Shown here: positions 15,799 to 23,248 of the stretch, one piece after another
Position numbering within the stretch: the first letter of the stretch is position 1
Layout: every line of letters begins with the position of its first letter
Assembly (NCBI GenBank): GCA_024207135.1
Contig: CP042428.1
Location: forward strand, 2,666,001-2,730,000
Direction of reading: 5' to 3'
DNA: 64,000 bases
Source of the DNA: Arthrobacter sp. C2
GTDB lineage: Bacteria > Actinomycetota > Actinomycetes > Actinomycetales > Micrococcaceae
Made by a program: the position numbers and the translations under genes
Notes under the pieces: model-generated
The model's input: only the letters and a program-made list of their open reading frames with translations
The model's database searches: none
What the model was told of the DNA's origin: nothing

Positions 15799-17118
15799 CT
15801 AGTTCTCCCCACTACCGAGCAATTCGCGAACTTGACCAATCACATCGTTCAAGTCTTTCGTGTCCGGTCCGGATAAAATCTCTAGCCGACGCAGGCTTCG
15901 CGCGACTTCAGCGTCCGGAAAATCACCCAAACCGGCAATATATTCCAGCAGAATCTGCAAATCGTCTTGAACCAACGAGTTCCCACTGATTCGGGCCCTA
16001 AAAACGCGGTAAAGGATGTTTTCGACAGAGCGTCCCTGAAAAGGCTCATCAAATTGCACAAAATCACCCCACTTGGCACCCGGGACAAGCAGATCGCTGC
16101 CGTCTGAGACAATATACGGGGAATGGGTGGCAATGACGAAGTGGCAACGATAATTCGACGGGATCGATTCGTTGAGAAGTGGAATATAGCGGTGCTGCCA
16201 ATTTGGATGTAGTCCAGATTCTGGCTCATCAATAAGGACCAGCGCCCCAGGCTCGATATTCGCAACTATTCGGGCGAATGTAGAGATAATTATTTGCTGA
16301 CCAGCGCTAAGTGATGTGAAATTGAATGTTCCATATTTCCCAGTAAATGTCGATTCGACCTTACCCAAACTCAGTATTCTAAATAATTGAGAAATTTTGG
16401 ATGGGCTGACTTCATACTTATAAGACATGTCTAAAACTTTTTCAATTGATCTACCGAACTTGAAACTGTCTTCTTCGTCGATACCAAAATGTCTTATTGC
16501 TTCCTCGACATCCTGAGCTAGTCCGGAAATTTCTACATTAGCTGAATCCAAAAGTTGAGATATTAAAGCACTTCTAGTGCCCTTGGGTTTTTCCAAAATT
16601 TCTGAAATTCTATAAATAACGTTTGGTTTGCTTATTTCCGCCTTGTTCGCTGCTTCGAAAGTGAATCCAAATTTCGTCATTTGAATTTCTGATAGAAGAG
16701 GTTGGATCCACTCCAGCTTTGCCGGTGTTCCTTCAAAGTCCAAGAGTGAATCGCACGTCGTTTGTGCAAGGGATCCAGTAAACACATTGTTGGTTGCCCC
16801 GCGCAATCCTAGGTACTTGTATCCACCTATGGTGCCGGTGTCGTACGGAAATGAATCCTGTACCAGGTTCGAGATTGCAAGGAGGCTGGTGTTATCCGGA
16901 AAGCTCCCAGGGGCCTTGTCCTGGTCGAATCTAAGTTCCCAAGACGTCAATCCTTTGGTCTCTCGCCTAAACTGATGGGCAATGCTTCCAAGCAAATGGC
17001 TTTTCCCGGCACCATTTGCGCCAATAACAACTGTGAACTTATTTTCCAATCGCCTGTTTTTAATATTTTCGGTTGGCATCGAAAACGTGCCGATCTTTGA
17101 CACAAATTTAGTTCGCAA
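15799..17118 (-). CDS. ptuA: AAA ATPase, PtuA-like (Septu)
   Basis: 439 residues of the OLD/RecF-type ABC-ATPase group. Walker A GANGAGKS is at 33-40, the ABC signature region LSAGQQ at 270-275, Walker B with catalytic glutamate LVLIDEPESGLHP at 294-305, and the His switch ATHS shortly after. The insert between about 60 and 240 is the variable arm region. No TOPRIM domain follows, which separates it from OLD nucleases and fits PtuA. The start is TTG at 17118 behind an A/G-rich leader; no ATG is available upstream in frame. The gene is markedly AT-richer than the surrounding chromosome, with AAA/ATT codons common, indicating recent acquisition. Confidence 0.82.
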   Translation of the reverse strand: MRTKFVSKIGTFSMPTENIKNRRLENKFTVVIGANGAGKSHLLGSIAHQFRRETKGLTSWELRFDQDKAPGSFPDNTSLLAISNLVQDSFPYDTGTIGGYKYLGLRGATNNVFTGSLAQTTCDSLLDFEGTPAKLEWIQPLLSEIQMTKFGFTFEAANKAEISKPNVIYRISEILEKPKGTRSALISQLLDSANVEISGLAQDVEEAIRHFGIDEEDSFKFGRSIEKVLDMSYKYEVSPSKISQLFRILSLGKVESTFTGKYGTFNFTSLSAGQQIIISTFARIVANIEPGALVLIDEPESGLHPNWQHRYIPLLNESIPSNYRCHFVIATHSPYIVSDGSDLLVPGAKWGDFVQFDEPFQGRSVENILYRVFRARISGNSLVQDDLQILLEYIAGLGDFPDAEVARSLRRLEILSGPDTKDLNDVIGQVRELLGSGEN

Positions 17119-17406
17119 TTTATTTCTTTCTTTCGTTGAGAAGTGATGTAGATATTTGTTCGAAATCCACTTCGCTATCTCATGAGTATCATTCTATATT
17201 TGTGACGAAACTTTTATAGCTAGTGCAAGTTTTGTCGGCTACTCGGATGTCATTCTCTTTAGAATACTCGCTATTTTGGCTCGCCGGGTTTCAAAACTCA
17301 CACGCAATACTATTGAATCTTTTGTTACGCTCGTAGACTCTTAGCTGGATTGGTTTGTGTCGTATAGATCCGCACACTTCGCGGGCGCGAAAGCTAGTTT
17401 TTCCTT
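17119..17406. promoter_or_regulatory. AT-rich leader upstream of the Septu-like operon
   Basis: This stretch has no gene. It must contain the minus-strand promoter for the Septu pair, with several TATAAT-like and TTGTCA-like hexamers but no unambiguous pair. A CGCTATTTTGGC string at about 17268 is reminiscent of the repeat family end but too short to call. Confidence 0.35.
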
Positions 17407-17760
17407 CTAGTTATTCCCCCATGCTATTGTCCCGTTGGAGACGGTCACGTCGGCGAAGGCGATCCCATCCTCGTGCATTAAATTCAACGCCTTCGACTCG
17501 GAGGCTCCTCGCTGCCTCCTATCTCTCCACATAATCGACCGCTTTTGACCTTGAAATTCGGCGTTGCGGCCCGGGGCAAGCCACAGAAATGGAACTTGGT
17601 ATCCATTAGGTTGATGGGGGCAGCTTCCCCTGTTCTTGACCGGTGCAGCCACGTACGTTTCGTGGCAGAATTCTCTTGGAAGACCTAGCCCGAGGGTTTC
17701 ATGAGGGCTGGCGTCATTGTCCGTCTTTAACGAAGAAAAGATGACCTGAACTGGGACAAT
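17407..17760 (-). pseudogene. C-terminal fragment of an unrecognised gene, cut by the IS1380-type element
   Basis: An open frame with good protein character runs from the IS boundary to a TAG at 17409-17407. It has no ATG, and the only late start is GTG at 17652. Readable segments are ETLGLGLPREFCHETYVAAP, NGYQVPFLWLAPGRNAEF, KRSIMWRDRRQRGASESKA and LNLMHEDGIAFADV. The fragment is about 117 residues and its missing N-terminus would lie where the transposase now begins. The family is unknown to me. Its location among restriction genes makes a defence role plausible, but nothing in the sequence proves it. Confidence 0.55.
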
Positions 17761-17807
17761 AGGAGTGTCTAAGCTTTATATCTACCGGTTCAAAGGGTCA
17801 CCTTTCA

Positions 17808-18540
17808 GTGCACAACTCTACCCCAGTCTTCCCCGCCGTTCCGGCATCCCTCACCGGCCAGGCGCTGGTGTCCCACGCCGGGCTGGGGGTGCTCACCGGC
17901 TTGCTGAACGCCTTGGGTTTCCGGAAGCTCTGCGAGGACCGGTTCTCCCAATTCGTGCCTTCGACGGCGGTGCACCGGCCGGGAAGGATCCTCGGGACCC
18001 TGGCGGTGATGCTCGCCGCCGACGGCGAACAGGTCACCGACGTCGACCAGCTGCACGCCGCCCCCGGCACTGTTCGGTGCCGTCGCCTCGGAGGCGACGA
18101 TCAGCCGGTTCATGGCCCGCGTCAAGGACCAGCCTGAGGCCTTCGCCCACGGGTTCGCCACGACGATGCAGCGAACCCTGCGACCCAAGGTCTGGGCGCG
18201 GCAGGCAAGCGGAACCCCGGGCGCCGGGCCACCGCGGCGGACCCGCTGATCATCGACATCGACGCGTCACTCGTGCACGTGCACTTTGGAGAAGGAAAAG
18301 GCTGTGGGAACCTACAAGGGCGGGTACGGGTTTTCGCCGCAGATCGCCATCGTCGATTACGGCCGGGACGACGGGACCGGGGAAATCCTCGCGGTGATGA
18401 TGCGCCCGGGCAACGAGGGAGCCAAGCGCGCGGGACCACATCGAGGTGCTCACCCGGGCGTTGGCGCAGCTGCCGGACGGCTTCTACGACGGGCACGGGA
18501 ACCTGCTCGGCGAGAAGATCCTCATCCGCACCGACAGTGC
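17808..18540 (+). pseudogene. IS1380-family transposase, frameshifted and truncated
   Basis: The N-terminal part is readable from GTG 17808 (ALVSHAGLGVLTGLLNALGF, then HRPGRILGTLAVMLAADGEQ). Frameshifts follow at about 18065, 18190, 18290 and 18430. In the shifting frames one can still read SRFMARVKDQPEAFAHGF, the first catalytic aspartate in LIIDIDASLVHVHF, YKGGYGFSPQIA, and the second in ILIRTDSA. The frame and the similarity end there, immediately where repeat R5 begins at 18539, so the last third including the final catalytic residue is absent. I could not define terminal inverted repeats or a target duplication. Confidence 0.85.
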
Positions 18541-18577
18541 TAAATAGCGCCAGTGGGTACTCCCGTTCCGGCCTGCG
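18539..18577 (+). repeat. Repeat copy R5 at the break point of the transposase pseudogene
   Basis: GCTAAATAGCGCCAGTGGGTAC followed by TCCCGTTCCGGCCTG. Its second half matches R3 almost exactly. It starts at the last recognisable codon of the IS1380-type transposase and is 3.5 kb from R4. R4 and R5 therefore bracket the Septu genes, the unknown fragment and the IS remnant in inverted orientation. Confidence 0.65.
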
Positions 18578-18776
18578 CCTTGCGAGGTTACGCACAACAC
18601 CCGTAGCATTTAGGCATATTTGTCACTGTGAGCGATGCTCGCAGTATGTCTGCCCCCTATCATTACTGCCATAGTTGACTACCACTTGGAGCGGCATACA
18701 TGAAACCCGCGAGCATCCTTGCCAACGGCCAAGAATCGCTTACTGCACCTGAACGTGTGAGGCTCTCCCGGCCCCA

Positions 18777-19808
18777 CTATGCTTCGAGCGCGCCTACCTT
18801 GATCAAGACCTTCGAGGAAACTGCCGAGTTTTGGGCCATGGCGAAAGCCTCCTCGGCTTCTACGAGCGGGTAGTCGTGGCTGATGACCCGCGCCAGGAAC
18901 GGGTGCTCCGCCAACAATTCCACCGCCTCGTCCATCTCGGTCTCGAATCGCTGTGAACCAAACACCGTCAGCTCGCGCAGGCCCAGCTCCGAGAGCGAGA
19001 TCGACGCCGCATCGCGGGGCAGGATCCCCAGCTGCACCACAGTCCCTCCGCGACAGGTCGCATCCAACACTATCTGCAGGCTCGCAGCGGCACCTGCGGC
19101 CTCCACGCTCACATCAAAGACGAGTGATACGGGGCTTTCTCCCTCCAGGATGTTGAAGGTCTCTTCAATGCCCATGGCCCTGGCCACTTCCAGCGCCCGC
19201 GGCTGCAGATCGGAAATCGCCACCGAAGCAGCGCCGCGCAGTTTCAACACCGCCGCCGCCAGCAATCCGATCGGCCCGGCGCCGCTGACGAAGCAGCGCG
19301 ATCCCTCGATGCAGCCAGCTGCCCGGTCGATCCCGTGTATGGCGATTGCCAGCGGTTCGGCCAACGCGGCGGTGCGCAGGTTTAGCCCCTGGGGCAGTCG
19401 GCGCAGCTGTCGCGCCTGGACGTTCAGCACCTCAACCAGTCCGCCCTGGGTGTGCGGCGTGGTGCTCGCACTTCCCAGATAGGTGCCGCCCTGGACCAGG
19501 TGCATGCCCGTTGGCTTGGCACCGGGTTCGGGGCACGGCGTTGCCGGGTGGATCGCCACGGCGTCCCCAACGCTCCAGCCAGTGACATCTTCCCCCAGCT
19601 CACGCACGCGCCCGACCACTTCGTGGCCTAGGACCAGCGGTTCCTTGACCTCGAAGGACCCATTGCGGCCATGCTGCCAATAGTGCAAATCGGACCCGCA
19701 GATCCCGCCGTAGGCGATATCCACGGCCACCTCGCCCGGTCCCACCGGGGATTCCGGGACCTCTTCCACGCGCAGGTCCTTGGGTCCGTGCACCACTACT
19801 GCCTTCAT
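18777..19808 (-). CDS. idnD: L-idonate 5-dehydrogenase-like zinc alcohol dehydrogenase
   Basis: 343 residues of the medium-chain dehydrogenase family, close to L-idonate 5-dehydrogenase/sorbitol dehydrogenase. Catalytic zinc ligands are in GGICGSDLHYWQHG (about 36-49) and LGHEVVG. The Rossmann motif is SGAGPIGLLAA (about 173-183). The lobe that usually holds four structural-zinc cysteines reads IHPATPCPEPGAKPTGMHL with one cysteine, so structural zinc is probably lost, as in some actinobacterial relatives. The probable reaction is NAD(P)-dependent oxidation of a sugar acid such as L-idonate to 5-ketogluconate. It is the last gene of the sugar-acid operon, 57 bases after the KDG kinase. The exact substrate is uncertain. 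Confidence 0.82.
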   Translation of the reverse strand: MKAVVVHGPKDLRVEEVPESPVGPGEVAVDIAYGGICGSDLHYWQHGRNGSFEVKEPLVLGHEVVGRVRELGEDVTGWSVGDAVAIHPATPCPEPGAKPTGMHLVQGGTYLGSASTTPHTQGGLVEVLNVQARQLRRLPQGLNLRTAALAEPLAIAIHGIDRAAGCIEGSRCFVSGAGPIGLLAAAVLKLRGAASVAISDLQPRALEVARAMGIEETFNILEGESPVSLVFDVSVEAAGAAASLQIVLDATCRGGTVVQLGILPRDAASISLSELGLRELTVFGSQRFETEMDEAVELLAEHPFLARVISHDYPLVEAEEAFAMAQNSAVSSKVLIKVGALEA

Positions 19809-19865
19809 TACAACTCCTTGGTTTTTGTCTATCTGGTATTGCCCGCTGGTCCTGTCGGGGGTTTC

Positions 19866-20825
19866 TCAGCGGGCCACCGGTTCGGTGTGCTCGAGCAGCC
19901 CGAGCTCGTCGCGTCGCGGCATGCCTTCCCAGTCTCCGGGGACCATGCAGGCAAAGGCCCCGGTGCGCACCGCGGTTTCAAGCCGCTGGAGCGGATCCAG
20001 GCCATTTAGCAGTTCGGCAATGTAGCCGGCGACGAATGCATCCCCGGCACCGACGGTGTCAACCACCGGCACCTTGATCGCCTCGCGCCGGTATTCGTTG
20101 CCGTCGATCAGCGCCACGGCGCCCGCATCACCCAGCTTGATGATGACCTGGCGCGGGCCCAGCTCGGCGATCCGTCGGGCCAGCTCCATGGGGTCATCGC
20201 TCGGGCCCACGGCGATGGCTGCTTCCTCGTCCCCGGCAAAGACCACGTCGACCTTGGGCAGGATGGCCCGATAGGCTTCCCCCGCCTCTTCCTCGCTCCA
20301 CAACGCCGCCCGGTAGTTCAGGTCGAAGGAGACCAAGACGCCGGCGGCGTGGGCGATCTCGATGGCCGAGTCCACCGCACCGGCGGCCTCCGCGGAGAGC
20401 GCCGGGGTGATTCCGGTCAGGTGTAGCAACTTGGCGTTGGCAATCAACGATTCAGGAAGGTCTGCGGCGCAGAGCTTCGAACCGGCAGACCCGGCGCGGT
20501 AGTACCAGACCTTCTGGTGAGTTTCTGTGCGGCGTTCCTTGATCATCAGGCCGGTGGGGGCCGACTCGTCGCGCACCACCACGGTGTTCACGTCCTCGGC
20601 GCGGATTTCTCGCTGCACCAGATCACCCAGGCTGTCGGCCCCCAGACGTCCGATCCAGGACACGGAGGTGCCCAGCCGGCGCAGCGCGATGGCGAAGTTC
20701 GACTCGGAGCCGCCCATGCCCAGACCCAGGGTGGAGGCGTGGGCCAGCGGACCGGCACTGGTGCCGCGCATCAGTGCCATGCTTTCCCCCAGGGTCACCA
20801 CGTCGGTGCATTTCTCCTGGCTCAT
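19866..20825 (-). CDS. kdgK: 2-keto-3-deoxygluconate kinase (PfkB family)
   Basis: 319 residues from the ATG at 20825 (MSQEKCTDVVTLGES), which overlaps the aldolase stop by four bases; the frame is open further upstream but without a comparable start. PfkB signatures are the N-terminal GMGGSESNFAIALRRLG and the C-terminal DTVGAGDAFVAGY with the catalytic aspartate. The substrate-side residues (YYRAGSAGSKL) are like those of KDG kinases. It would phosphorylate 2-keto-3-deoxygluconate to KDPG, which the adjacent aldolase cleaves. That gene pair is what identifies the substrate. Confidence 0.88.
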   Translation of the reverse strand: MSQEKCTDVVTLGESMALMRGTSAGPLAHASTLGLGMGGSESNFAIALRRLGTSVSWIGRLGADSLGDLVQREIRAEDVNTVVVRDESAPTGLMIKERRTETHQKVWYYRAGSAGSKLCAADLPESLIANAKLLHLTGITPALSAEAAGAVDSAIEIAHAAGVLVSFDLNYRAALWSEEEAGEAYRAILPKVDVVFAGDEEAAIAVGPSDDPMELARRIAELGPRQVIIKLGDAGAVALIDGNEYRREAIKVPVVDTVGAGDAFVAGYIAELLNGLDPLQRLETAVRTGAFACMVPGDWEGMPRRDELGLLEHTEPVAR

Positions 20826-21487
20826 GCCCTTTCCTCGTTCCGTGCGGCCGCGACGGCGGCGACCAGTGCCTTGGCCCGGGCCGTGAGCTCGTCCAGGTTC
20901 CCACCATTGAAGGCGTCTCCCAGCAGCGGGCCGCCCACGCTGACAGCGAGCGCCCCGGCACGGATCCACTCAACGGCCTCGGCAACGCCGACCCCGCCGG
21001 AGGGGACAGCTTGGATGTCCGGGAACGGGCCGCGCAGGTCCTTGAGGAACCCGGGGCCCACCTGGGAGGCGGGGAAGATCTTCACCGCGGTGGCCCCGGC
21101 CTTCCAGCCGGCGAACAGTTCGGTGGGGGTCATGCCGCCCGGGTAGACCGGGATACCCGCCGCCACCGCGGCGGCAACGACTCTTGTGTCGGTGATCGGT
21201 GTGACAATGAATCCGGCGCCACCAGCAATGGCTGCCTCGGCTTCCTCCACCGTGGTGATGGTGCCTACCCCGATATCCGCCGCGGTCCCATAACGGGCGC
21301 GCAGCCCGGGCAGTTCCTCGAACACGCCGGCGGTGCTCAGCGTCAGCTCGATGCTGGTGATGCCGCCTGCGACTAGCGCGTCAATGACCGGGGCGTATTC
21401 GCTTGCGTGCTTGGCCCGCAGCACCGCCACGATCGGGGTTTCGCGCAGCAGTGCGCCGGGTGCCGGGCGATTGATTCCGGTGCTCAT
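20822..21487 (-). CDS. eda: KDPG aldolase
   Basis: 221 residues from ATG 21487 (MSTGINRPAPG), chosen because it overlaps the SDR stop as ATGA; a slightly longer GTG-type start is possible. A class I aldolase: IELTLST with the catalytic glutamate, and AVKIFPAS with the Schiff-base lysine. The phosphate loop is AVPSGGV and VGGPLL. It splits 2-keto-3-deoxy-6-phosphogluconate to pyruvate and glyceraldehyde-3-phosphate. It is coupled on both sides by four-base overlaps, making one translation unit with the SDR and KDG kinase. Confidence 0.9.
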   Translation of the reverse strand: MSTGINRPAPGALLRETPIVAVLRAKHASEYAPVIDALVAGGITSIELTLSTAGVFEELPGLRARYGTAADIGVGTITTVEEAEAAIAGGAGFIVTPITDTRVVAAAVAAGIPVYPGGMTPTELFAGWKAGATAVKIFPASQVGPGFLKDLRGPFPDIQAVPSGGVGVAEAVEWIRAGALAVSVGGPLLGDAFNGGNLDELTARAKALVAAVAAARNEERA

Positions 21488-22260
21488 CGCGACAGCCACC
21501 CGCCGTCCACCGGAAGAACCGTGCCGTGGATGTAGTCGGCAGCGCCGCTGGCCAGGAAGAGGACCGCACCGGCCAGGTCATCCGGGTTGCCCCAGCGTCC
21601 GGCCGGGATGCGCACCAGGATCTGTTCGTTGCGTGCCTCATCCGCCAGCAACGCCTCGTTCATGTCGGTGGCGATGTAGCCTGGGGCCACCGCGTTCACG
21701 TTCACTCCGCGTCCGGCCCATTCGTTGCACAGGGCCTTGGTCAGCTGCGACACCGCACCCTTGGAGGCGGCATAGGCAGGAACCCGGAAGCCGCCCTGGA
21801 AGGTGAGCATCGAAGCCAGGTTGATGATCTTGCCGTTCCCGCGCTCGAGCATCGGCGCGCCAAAGAGCTGGCAGAGCTGGAACACCGCGCGGGTGTTCAC
21901 GTTCATCACGGTGTCGAAATCCGCCAACGGGAACTCAACCGCGTCATGGCGGATCTGGGTTCCTGCGTTGTTCACCAGGATGTCCACCTGCCCCAAGGCC
22001 AGTGCCTGCGCCGCTGCGCTGGCGACGGAGGCCTCGTCGCCCAGGTCCACGGCGATCGCGTGGGCGCTGCGGCCTGTTTCCCTTGCCAGCTGCTCGAGTT
22101 CGGGGGCGAGCCCGCCGCGCTGCAGGGTGATCACGTTGGCGCCCTGGCGCATGAGGCCCAAGGCTATGTGCAGTCCGATCCCGCGGGAGGCTCCAGTGAT
22201 CACTGCTGTGCGACCGGAGATGTCGAAGACTCCCCCGGTCTGTGTCGTGTGGGTGGACAC
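21484..22260 (-). CDS. kduD: SDR oxidoreductase, KduD-like (2-deoxy-D-gluconate 3-dehydrogenase)
   Basis: 258 residues from the GTG at 22260, which has AGGAG seven bases upstream. Features are the NAD-binding TGASRGIG, NNAG, and the catalytic S...YAASK set, followed by the PGYIATDMNEAL tail and RWGNPDDLAG, a combination typical of the KduD/2-deoxy-gluconate dehydrogenase group. It would interconvert a 3-keto sugar acid and 2-keto-3-deoxygluconate-type compounds, feeding KDG kinase. The gene ends inside the aldolase start and begins ten bases after the 2-hydroxyacid dehydrogenase gene. Confidence 0.82.
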   Translation of the reverse strand: MSTHTTQTGGVFDISGRTAVITGASRGIGLHIALGLMRQGANVITLQRGGLAPELEQLARETGRSAHAIAVDLGDEASVASAAAQALALGQVDILVNNAGTQIRHDAVEFPLADFDTVMNVNTRAVFQLCQLFGAPMLERGNGKIINLASMLTFQGGFRVPAYAASKGAVSQLTKALCNEWAGRGVNVNAVAPGYIATDMNEALLADEARNEQILVRIPAGRWGNPDDLAGAVLFLASGAADYIHGTVLPVDGGWLSR

Positions 22261-22270
22261 GGTAGAGCTC

Positions 22271-23248
22271 CTAGCGGGCAACAGCGAGTGCTGCCGGATT
22301 GTAGATATTGCGTGGTTCCTTGCCCTGGCACACGTCAATGACGTTGCCCAAGGCGCGTGACTTCAATTCGGTGTAGGACTCCTCGGAATACCAGGCCGCG
22401 TGCGGGGTCAGCACCGCATTGGGCTCGGTGAGCAGGTCCGAATCCTTGGGAAGCGGTTCTTCCTCGAACACGTCCAGGCCCGCACCGCAGAGCTTGCCGC
22501 TACGCAGGGCGCGGACCACTGCGGCGGATTCCACGACGCCGCCGCGGCAGGTGTTAATGAGCACCGCGCCGTCCTTGGCCTTGTCCAGGAAGTCGTCGTT
22601 CACCAGATGGTGGGTGTGGCTGTTAAGCGGTACGTGCAGGGAGATGACATCAGCCTGCTCGAGCACCTGCTCCATGGTGAGCACCTCGATGCCCTCCTCA
22701 GTGGTGGTGCCGACCTCGCGGGCCGGGTCCGAGCCGATGACCTGGTAGCCCAGGCCCTTGGCCTTTCGTCCGGTGGCGGCACCGATCAGGCCCAGGCCGA
22801 TCACGCCGAAGACGCGTCCGCGGATGCGGCGCAGCGGCTTGACCGATTCCAGGGAGAAAGAGCCTGCACGCAGTTCGCGGTCCAGGCGGGTGATCCCGCG
22901 GGCCAGGGTGGCGGTCAGGCAGATCGCGTGGTCCGAGACGTCCTCGGTGCCGTAGTCAGGGACGTTGGAGACCACGATGCCGCGTGCGGTGGCTGCCTCA
23001 ACGTCCAGGGTGTCAACGCCCACGCCGTAGCGGCCAATGGCCTTGAGCCTGGGCAGGGCGTCCATGACGCGTGCGGTGATCGGCGCGTACTGCACCACGA
23101 TCCCGTCGAAGTCGGCGGCCGCGGCAATCACCTCGTCCTCGGTGTGGCACTGGGCCAGCACCAGTTCGATCCCTGCCGCGGCGGCGACCTCCTGCTCGAC
23201 GGCGATCGAGTCGTGGTCGCAGTCGGTAATCAAGATGCGGATGCTCAT
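22271..23248 (-). CDS. D-2-hydroxyacid dehydrogenase (phosphoglycerate dehydrogenase-like)
   Basis: 325 residues from ATG 23248, which overlaps the transporter stop (ATGA). The NAD motif is GVIGLGLIGAATGRKA, the catalytic arginine is in NTCRGGVV, glutamate follows in the EEEPLP segment, and histidine is in LTPHAAWYS. That is a complete D-2-hydroxyacid dehydrogenase set, and GVGVDTLDVEAA is typical. There is no ACT or regulatory domain, so a SerA role in serine synthesis is unlikely. In this operon it more probably reduces or oxidises a 2-keto sugar acid (2-ketogluconate reductase-like). The exact acid is not readable from sequence. Confidence 0.85.
   Translation of the reverse strand: MSIRILITDCDHDSIAVEQEVAAAAGIELVLAQCHTEDEVIAAAADFDGIVVQYAPITARVMDALPRLKAIGRYGVGVDTLDVEAATARGIVVSNVPDYGTEDVSDHAICLTATLARGITRLDRELRAGSFSLESVKPLRRIRGRVFGVIGLGLIGAATGRKAKGLGYQVIGSDPAREVGTTTEEGIEVLTMEQVLEQADVISLHVPLNSHTHHLVNDDFLDKAKDGAVLINTCRGGVVESAAVVRALRSGKLCGAGLDVFEEEPLPKDSDLLTEPNAVLTPHAAWYSEESYTELKSRALGNVIDVCQGKEPRNIYNPAALAVAR

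Noticed and set aside
22271-23248. Serine biosynthesis phosphoglycerate dehydrogenase (serA)
   Set aside because: No ACT or ASB regulatory domain, shorter than actinobacterial SerA, and embedded in a sugar-acid operon.
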